Assembly (NCBI RefSeq): GCF_015230015.1
Contig: NZ_JAAKZC010000007.1
Location: 1-64,000 of the forward strand
Reading direction: 5' to 3'
DNA length: 64,000 bases
From: Campylobacter concisus
GTDB taxonomy: Bacteria; Campylobacterota; Campylobacteria; Campylobacterales; Campylobacteraceae
Part shown: in pieces, positions 58,165 through 64,000 of the stretch
How positions within the stretch are numbered: position 1 is the first letter of the stretch
Layout of the letters: each line of letters starts with the position of its first letter
Notes under the pieces: model-generated
The model's input: only the letters and a program-made list of their open reading frames with translations
Databases searched by the model: none
Told to the model about the DNA's origin: nothing
Position numbers and translations under genes: made by a program

Positions 58165-58731
58165 TTATTTATTTGCGCGCTCGATATACTCGCCACGAAC
58201 TGTATCAACGCGGATGACCTCGCCTTCTAGTACGTGAAATGGTATCTGAACCACCGCGCCACTCTCAAGAGTAGCTGGCTTTTTGCCGCCTTGTGTATCA
58301 CCCTTGAAATTTGGTGGAGTCTCAACTATCTTTAGCTCGACTACTTGTGGCACTTCAACGCCGATCGCATTGCCGTTGTGAAATAAAATTTCAACCATCA
58401 TGCCATCGATCATCCACTTTTTAACATCACCCACGTCCTCGTCGCTGATCGCAACTTGCTCGTAAGTAGCCGTATCCATAAACTGGCAAAACTCGCCGTC
58501 GTCATAGAGATACTGCATCTCTTTTTCTTCAAGATGCGGTTGCTCGCACTTGTCACCTGCGTGAAAAGTCTTTTCAAGAACCTTTCCATCGACAAAAGAT
58601 TTGATCTTTGCACGAACAAAAGCTGCACCCTTGCCCGGTTTAACGTGTTGATATTCTACGATCTTATAAGGAACGCCATCGATCTCGATCTTTAGTCCCT
58701 TTTTTAGATCGCCCATTGAATATGAAGCCAT
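58165..58731 (-). CDS. efp: Elongation factor P
   Basis: 188 residues in three beta-barrel domains. The loop [12 protein letters not shown] carries the lysine that in some bacteria is modified. The C-terminal signature is [32 protein letters not shown]. It rescues ribosomes at polyproline stretches. AAAGGAT precedes the ATG. Confidence 0.97.
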   Translation of the reverse strand: MASYSMGDLKKGLKIEIDGVPYKIVEYQHVKPGKGAAFVRAKIKSFVDGKVLEKTFHAGDKCEQPHLEEKEMQYLYDDGEFCQFMDTATYEQVAISDEDVGDVKKWMIDGMMVEILFHNGNAIGVEVPQVVELKIVETPPNFKGDTQGGKKPATLESGAVVQIPFHVLEGEVIRVDTVRGEYIERANK

Positions 58732-58752
58732 TTTTTATCCTTTCAAAATTTG

Positions 58753-60330
58753 TTATATAACTGCGTATTGAGCCCAAACACAAGCTTCAAGTGCGTTTAA
58801 TCTCTCTAGCGTTTCTGTTTTTATATGTTCATCGACCAAGATGACCGCAAGCGCCATGCCGTGCTCATCTCTGCCAAGGCGGAAGTCTGCTATGTTTATC
58901 TTTTCATCAGCCAAAATTTTACTGATCTGAGCGATAACGCCTGGTACGTCGTGGTTTTTAAAGATGATCATCTTGCCTTTTGGCTTAAAGTCGGTCTTAA
59001 AGCCATTTATCGTCACGATGCGTTGCTGATTTTCACCAAATACCGTGCCACCAACCGTTGCTATGCCTTTTTCAGTCGTTATGCGAACGGTGATCTTATT
59101 TTTGAAAATGCTATCTCCGCCAGCATTTGTCTCGGTTACTATGCCTTTTTCATCGCATAAAAATTTAGCATTTACGTAGTTTATCGCATCACCCAGACTC
59201 TCTTTTAGAGCGCCCACTATGGCAAATGTTAGCAGCGAATTTGCATATTCTCCGATTTGACCGTGCGTTTCTATGCGGATAGCCTTGATAGCGCTTTTAT
59301 TAATCTGAGCTGCCAAGAAAGCCATCTTGCTTGTAAGCTCGATATAAGGCTCAACAAATGGTGGCAAGTCTTCTGTTTTGATAGGTAAATTTAAAGCGTT
59401 TGGATAGCTGATACCACGTGCTGCTGATATAGCTTGCTCGACTGCCTCAACTGCGATGTTTCGCTGCGACTCAAGGGTATTTGCTCCAAGGTGCGGAGTG
59501 ACGCTTACATTGTCTAGATCAAGAAGTGGATGGCTTGTCGCTGGCTCTTTTGTAAAAACATCGATACCAGCAAAAGCTATCTTGCCGCTTTTTAGCCCCT
59601 CATAAAGTGCCTCTTCGTTATAAAGACCACCTCTAGCGCAATTTATAAGCCTTACGCCATCTTTCATCTTAGCTATCTCTTTAGTGCCGATCATATCGGT
59701 TGTCTCTTTGGTCTTTGGAGTGTGGATCGTGATGAAGTCGCACGCCAAGATGTCATCAAAATTTTTAGTATAAGTGCCGCCCATATCGATGACCTTAGAT
59801 GGATCGATATATGGGTCGTAGGCGATGATATCCATACCAAAAGCTTTTGCGCGTGCTGCTACTCTTGAGCCGATGTTACCAAAGCCGATCACGCCGAGCT
59901 TTTTCTTAAACAGCTCTACCCCGTACCACTTCTCACGCTTCCAAATTCTATCTAGCTTTAGGTCGTTGTGAGCGTACTCGAGCGATCTTGCAGCCGCTAG
60001 CATGTGAGCCATAGTTAGCTCGACTGCTGCGATAGTGTTTGCAGTCGGGACATTCATAGCGATGATGCCTCTTCTTGAACAGCCATCTATATCAACATTA
60101 TCCACGCCAACACCGGCTCTAACGATAGCTTTTAGCTTTTTACCAGCTTCTAAAAACGCCTCATTTACCTCAGTCGAGCTTCTAGTGATCGCCACATCAG
60201 CCTCACCTAAAATTTTTAAAAGCTCGTCTTTTGGGGTATTAACTGCGTCTATTATATTTATATCTTGCTCTTTTTTTAAAAGCTCAAAACCTACTGGGTG
60301 TATCGCATCGCAAACAATGATAGTTTTCAT
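58753..60330 (-). CDS. serA: D-3-phosphoglycerate dehydrogenase
   Basis: 525 residues of the long type. NAD-binding GVIGFGNIGSRVAARAKAFG, catalytic region VRLINCARGGLYNEEAL and SVTPHLGANTLESQ are followed by an intervening domain and a C-terminal ACT domain (about 455-525), the serine-sensing module. First step of serine synthesis. Overlaps the upstream gene by 4 bp. Confidence 0.96.
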   Translation of the reverse strand: MKTIIVCDAIHPVGFELLKKEQDINIIDAVNTPKDELLKILGEADVAITRSSTEVNEAFLEAGKKLKAIVRAGVGVDNVDIDGCSRRGIIAMNVPTANTIAAVELTMAHMLAAARSLEYAHNDLKLDRIWKREKWYGVELFKKKLGVIGFGNIGSRVAARAKAFGMDIIAYDPYIDPSKVIDMGGTYTKNFDDILACDFITIHTPKTKETTDMIGTKEIAKMKDGVRLINCARGGLYNEEALYEGLKSGKIAFAGIDVFTKEPATSHPLLDLDNVSVTPHLGANTLESQRNIAVEAVEQAISAARGISYPNALNLPIKTEDLPPFVEPYIELTSKMAFLAAQINKSAIKAIRIETHGQIGEYANSLLTFAIVGALKESLGDAINYVNAKFLCDEKGIVTETNAGGDSIFKNKITVRITTEKGIATVGGTVFGENQQRIVTINGFKTDFKPKGKMIIFKNHDVPGVIAQISKILADEKINIADFRLGRDEHGMALAVILVDEHIKTETLERLNALEACVWAQYAVI

Positions 60331-60809
60331 AATTTTACCTCTCTCACACTTGAGTGGATATCGTAAACTCTTAGCTGCAAAATGATATTTTGCAAAAGCC
60401 TTGAGTCTTGGGTATTTAAAAAGATCTGGCTTTTGGCGCCGTCCTTTACAACAGTGAAATCAACCTCGCTATTTCTTAAAGTCTGCATCAAGCAAAACAT
60501 AGAGTAGATGTCGTTTTTATCTATCATAAGTTCATATGCTGTGATCTTTGGCTTTTCTATCTTAGGTCGGTTGTATTCTATAAAAATTTCATTTACGGGC
60601 AATACGTAATCTTTTTTCTTAATAGTTGCCAGCTCGTTGATCCAGTTTTCACTGCCGGCAGTGTTTTTGGTTATATTTCGCTCGTTTGTTATATTGTTTT
60701 CTGGGATCTGGCTGAAATTTACACTTGCAAATTTAACAAGATAAATTCCAACCAAACCCAATATCACAAAGAGCAGAACAACTACTAATAAAAGTGTTCG
60801 TCTGCCCAT
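60327..60809 (-). CDS. Conserved membrane-anchored protein between rpsA and serA
   Basis: 160 residues: one N-terminal membrane helix (about 5-27) and a soluble, probably periplasmic, domain without a motif I know. A protein of this kind sits at the same place in C. jejuni (from memory). Five bases after rpsA and overlapping serA by 4 bp, so it is co-transcribed with both. Confidence 0.75.
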   Translation of the reverse strand: MGRRTLLLVVVLLFVILGLVGIYLVKFASVNFSQIPENNITNERNITKNTAGSENWINELATIKKKDYVLPVNEIFIEYNRPKIEKPKITAYELMIDKNDIYSMFCLMQTLRNSEVDFTVVKDGAKSQIFLNTQDSRLLQNIILQLRVYDIHSSVREVKL

Positions 60810-60814
60810 TTATA

Positions 60815-62491
60815 CTAGCGTAATTGTTCTTTTATAATGTCGCCAAGTGTTACTTTGTCATCGTTATCGTTGATCTCATTTAACACTTCACGCTCTTTTT
60901 GTTTTGCTAAACGGCGTATGCTTAGGCGAATTCTATTTTTCTTCTCATCGATAAATGCGATAGCAGTCTCGATCTCGTCGCCGATCTTTAGCGTGCTAGC
61001 ATCTACGCTACCTAGATCTTCTTTGCGGATTAGCGCATCGACATTATCGCCAAGCTCAACAAATACGCCAAAGTCTTTAATGTCACGGATAGTTCCTTTG
61101 ACGATGTCACCTACACTAAATTTATTAGCAAATGCCTGAACTGGGCTTTGTTTTAGATCTTTTAGGCTTAGAGAAATTTTTTGCTCAGCGCTGTCTATTT
61201 TGATGATCTTTACCTCAAGTTCGTCGCCAGCTTTGAACATATCTTTGCATTTGTCGTTTCTATCCCATGATGCATCTTCGTTATGCAGCAAGCCCTCAAC
61301 GCAGCCTACTCTAACAAATGCACCAAAATTTGTGATAGTTGTTACAACGCCTTTTACTACGTCGCCCTCTTTAAATTTAGCTTTAAATTCATCAAATGGC
61401 TTTGGAAGTAAATTTTTAAGGCTCACTCTTAAACGGTGTCCTTTTGCGTCTATTTCGATAACCTCAACATCGATCTCTTGGCCTTCGCTGATGTGATCTT
61501 TTGGATTTTTGATATTTTTGTCCCACGAAATTTCAGATATATGTAAAAATCCTTCAATATCATTTCCAAGATCGACAAATGCACCATAAGGCTCGATATT
61601 GCTAACTGTTACTTTTATAGTGTCGCCAACTTCTAGGCCGTCGCTTATGATCTCTTCCCAAGGATCTGGAGTAGCTGCCTTGATAGATAGAGATAGGTGG
61701 CGTTTTTCGTTATCATAGCTGATAACTTTAACTAAAACTTTATCGCCTTCTTTGTATAAAGAGCTAGGATTTACTGGGCCTTTGTAGCTTATCTCACTGT
61801 AGTGAACGAGCCCATCTACGCCGCCAACATCAACAAACATACCATAAGTTGTGATTTTCTTAACTGTGCCCTCTATAACGCTATCGTTTTCTACTATGTT
61901 TGATAGGGCTTCTTTGCGTTTTTTGCGGTCGTCATCTAAAATTTTCTTTCTTGAGACAACTATGCTGTTCTCTTCTTTATCGACTTTTATAACTCTTACT
62001 TTGTATGATTTTCCAACTACGCCCTCAGCGTTTTTAAATCCGCTGTGTGTCCTTGGTAAGAAAAATTCTACGCCATTTGCGTCTTGAGTGATAAAACCAC
62101 CTTTATTTTTTCCAACTACTTTTACATCGATTTCGCCAGAATTTTCAGGATCGTAAGCTTCGATGAAAGCTTTAACTTTCTCTTTTCTAAGTGCTTTTTT
62201 GTGCGACACTATAGGTCTTCCATTTCTTGATCCAGTTATTACAACTTTGATCGTATCGCCAACTTTATGCGTCAGGTTGCCGTTTGCGTCAGTGATCTCA
62301 GAAACATTTAAAATGCCTTCTGACTTCTTGCCAACGTCGATTAAAACCTCATCACCATTGATACTGACGATCTTTGCGTCACTATCTTCTTCAGTCTTTT
62401 TAAAAGACTCCTCTAACATCGCAGCAAAATCGATATCTTCGATATCTTCGTCTTTTGCTTTTCCTAATTGAACACTTTTGTTCACAGCCAT
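60815..62491 (-). CDS. rpsA: 30S ribosomal protein S1
   Basis: 558 residues with six S1 motifs. Motifs 3-6 are clear (each with the GxVxxxxxxGxFV pattern, e.g. GTVKKITTYGMFVDVGGVDGLVHYSE and GVVTTITNFGAFVRVGCVEGLLH); the first two are more divergent, as in other species. It brings mRNA to the ribosome. TTTAAAGGATC precedes the ATG. Confidence 0.96.
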   Translation of the reverse strand: MAVNKSVQLGKAKDEDIEDIDFAAMLEESFKKTEEDSDAKIVSINGDEVLIDVGKKSEGILNVSEITDANGNLTHKVGDTIKVVITGSRNGRPIVSHKKALRKEKVKAFIEAYDPENSGEIDVKVVGKNKGGFITQDANGVEFFLPRTHSGFKNAEGVVGKSYKVRVIKVDKEENSIVVSRKKILDDDRKKRKEALSNIVENDSVIEGTVKKITTYGMFVDVGGVDGLVHYSEISYKGPVNPSSLYKEGDKVLVKVISYDNEKRHLSLSIKAATPDPWEEIISDGLEVGDTIKVTVSNIEPYGAFVDLGNDIEGFLHISEISWDKNIKNPKDHISEGQEIDVEVIEIDAKGHRLRVSLKNLLPKPFDEFKAKFKEGDVVKGVVTTITNFGAFVRVGCVEGLLHNEDASWDRNDKCKDMFKAGDELEVKIIKIDSAEQKISLSLKDLKQSPVQAFANKFSVGDIVKGTIRDIKDFGVFVELGDNVDALIRKEDLGSVDASTLKIGDEIETAIAFIDEKKNRIRLSIRRLAKQKEREVLNEINDNDDKVTLGDIIKEQLR

Positions 62492-62536
62492 CTTGATCCT
62501 TTAAATTTTATTATGCCAGTAGAGGCAAATTGGCTT

Positions 62537-62542
62537 ATTATA
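62537..62542 (-). promoter_or_regulatory. -10 promoter of rpsA
   Basis: TATAAT on the minus strand lies 46 bp before the rpsA start in the ispH-rpsA gap. Confidence 0.6.
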
Positions 62543-62571
62543 GTTAATTGTGGCTTTAGCTAGGATAAATT

Positions 62572-63396
62572 TTATACTTTTTTGATTCTATCAACGACTT
62601 TTTGTATGATCCAGTCAGGTGTGCTAGCCCCCGCACTTATACCACACAAATTTTTGCCATCAAACCATGATCTCTCAAGCTCTTCTTCGCTTTCTATAAG
62701 ATAGCTATCTTCGCAGAAATTTTTAGATATTAGGTAGAGTTGTTTTGTATTTGAGCTGTTTTTTCCGCCGATTATTATCATCACGTCAGCTCTTTTTGCT
62801 AAATTTTTAGCAGCCTCTTGATTTTCAAATGTCGCGTTGCAGATCGTGTTAAAAACGCGCAGCTCTTTTACATGAAGCATGAGATAGTTTGCGATCTGCA
62901 TAAATTTCTCAACTTTTCTAGTAGTTTGGCTAACAAGCGCGACCTTTTGCTTAAATTTAATGCCCTCTAGCTCGCTCTCTTCAAGCACAACATAGACGTT
63001 GCCCTTGGCATATGACTTCACCCCTTTTACCTCTGGGTGATGCATGTCGCCAAAGATCACCACATCATAGCCCTCTTCGCTCATTTTTTCGCAAATTTGT
63101 TGTGGCTTTGTCACAAACGGACAAGTTGCATCGATCACTTTTATATCGGTTTTTTTTAGCTCTGCAAGGTCGTTTTTAGTGATGCCATGAGTGCGGATGA
63201 TCGCCTTTTTCTCATCTTTTAGCTCTCTTATGCCCTCAAGCGTCTTTACATTGTAGTTTTTCTCAAGCCTGTTTATCTCTTCATTGTTATGGATGAGCGG
63301 ACCGATAGTTGCAGCATCTCCAGCGTTTTCAGCTATCTTTATCGCTCTTTTTACACCAAAGCAAAAACCATAACTACTAGCAAGCTCGATCTTCAA
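62572..63396 (-). CDS. ispH: 4-hydroxy-3-methylbut-2-enyl diphosphate reductase
   Basis: 274 residues. The three cluster cysteines sit in [11 protein letters not shown] (C12), DATCPFV and [17 protein letters not shown] and HPEVKG supply the conserved histidines. Last step of the MEP isoprenoid path. The start overlaps aroA by 20 bp. Confidence 0.96.
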   Translation of the reverse strand: MKIELASSYGFCFGVKRAIKIAENAGDAATIGPLIHNNEEINRLEKNYNVKTLEGIRELKDEKKAIIRTHGITKNDLAELKKTDIKVIDATCPFVTKPQQICEKMSEEGYDVVIFGDMHHPEVKGVKSYAKGNVYVVLEESELEGIKFKQKVALVSQTTRKVEKFMQIANYLMLHVKELRVFNTICNATFENQEAAKNLAKRADVMIIIGGKNSSNTKQLYLISKNFCEDSYLIESEEELERSWFDGKNLCGISAGASTPDWIIQKVVDRIKKV

Positions 63397-64000
63397 CTCT
63401 AGCTCCCATTTTCTTTAAAATTTCAGCAAAATTTGGAAACGAAGTGGCGATAAATTCGCTCTTTTCTATCTGCATGCCACATTTTAGCCCAAGTATGGCA
63501 AAGCTCATGGCGATCCTGTGATCTCCATGGCTATCTATCGTGGCAAATTTAGTCTCAGAGCCATTTATGATAAAGCCATCTTCAAGCTCGCTAGCATCGA
63601 TACCGCACTGCTTTAGCGCATTTATCGTGACAGCTATCCTGTCGCTTTCTTTTACACGAAGCTCTTTTGCGTTTGTTAGCTTGCTTTGACCCTTAGCGCA
63701 GGCAAATGCGATGGCTAAAGCTGGGGCTTCATCGATGAGCCACGAGATATTTTCGCTAACCTCTACGCCTTTTAAATTTGGCGAGTACTTGATCTCGATA
63801 TCGCCGATATCTTCGTATTTGCTTGAGATTTTGTGAAATTTTATCTCAGCGCCCATTTTTTCTAAAACTCTGTAAGCTTCGATGCGGGTTTTGTTTAGCA
63901 AGATATTTTTTAAAATGATATGTGAATTTGGGATAATTAAAGCTGCGACCGCAAAGAAAAATGCCGAGCTTGGATCATTTGGCACGTCTATATCAAGTGG
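63377..64000 (-). CDS. aroA: 3-phosphoshikimate 1-carboxyvinyltransferase, C-terminal part (runs off the right edge)
   Basis: About 207 residues, the C-terminal half of the ~425-residue EPSP synthase. [28 protein letters not shown] and [17 protein letters not shown] are diagnostic. It joins shikimate 3-phosphate and PEP in the aromatic pathway. The beginning lies outside the window; the frame is open to the edge. Confidence 0.95.
   Translation of the reverse strand, partial: PLDIDVPNDPSSAFFFAVAALIIPNSHIILKNILLNKTRIEAYRVLEKMGAEIKFHKISSKYEDIGDIEIKYSPNLKGVEVSENISWLIDEAPALAIAFACAKGQSKLTNAKELRVKESDRIAVTINALKQCGIDASELEDGFIINGSETKFATIDSHGDHRIAMSFAILGLKCGMQIEKSEFIATSFPNFAEILKKMGARVEDRAC

Overview
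The window is ordinary chromosome of an AT-rich Campylobacter, most likely of the C. concisus/curvus/fetus side of the genus. Three things point there. Long blocks keep the gene order I recall from C. jejuni (gltX-yggT-slt-mobB-fbp-metG; mnmC-amidase-NMO-tyrS-spoT-rpoZ-pyrH-envC-ftsX-ftsE-trmB-flpA-rlu-rodA; serA-hyp-rpsA-ispH-aroA). Menaquinone is made by the futalosine route (mqnC). An octaheme HaoA/tetraheme HaoC pair is present, which in these species is reported to replace NrfAH. No prophage, insertion sequence, CRISPR array, rRNA or tRNA was seen.

Layout. 0-3.5 kb: haoCA, a Crp/Fnr regulator and mscL, all on the minus strand. 3.6-11.9 kb: a plus-strand housekeeping block from gltX to metG, interrupted by one minus-strand lipoprotein gene. 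11.9-18.2 kb: hcp, a lipoprotein, queC, ybeY, a DUF1523 protein and the quinol nitric oxide reductase norZ. 18.4-21.2 kb: a FecB/FecCD/ATPase metal-chelate importer. 21.3-22.4 kb: a small AT-rich islet with a broken yaaW and a divergent helix-turn-helix gene. 22.4-26.5 kb: recG, a metal-site-less M16 protein and mqnC. 26.6-31.1 kb: envelope lipoproteins (Cys/His/Met-rich, two NlpE-like), NfeD/stomatin and an MFS transporter. 31.1-41.6 kb: usp, pnp, a PRTase-like gene, lptD, an RDD gene, purD, a 6S RNA gene, hemD, a bcr-type exporter and a cupin. 41.6-56.4 kb: one long minus-strand run for tRNA modification, stringent response and cell division. 56.4-64 kb: rodA, a broken DUF4304 gene, efp, serA, rpsA, ispH and a partial aroA.

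Functional threads. HaoCA (nitrite reduction), Hcp and NorZ form a nitrogen-oxide set. The Crp/Fnr protein next to haoCA carries an FNR-type recognition helix (E..SR), and FNR-like boxes lie about 41.5 bp upstream of plausible starts for hcp and norZ, so a small local regulon is predicted. FtsE, FtsX and an EnvC-like M23 protein sit in the same run as the amidase they would be expected to activate. LptD, Slt, RodA and the amidase serve envelope growth.

Oddities. Three genes are out of frame and each is restored by one simple change: yaaW (a 7-bp tandem duplication), flpA (one extra C) and a DUF4304 gene (one missing A). The rlu stop may be displaced by a fourth change in an A7 tract. They are either true disruptions or assembly errors; raw reads would decide.
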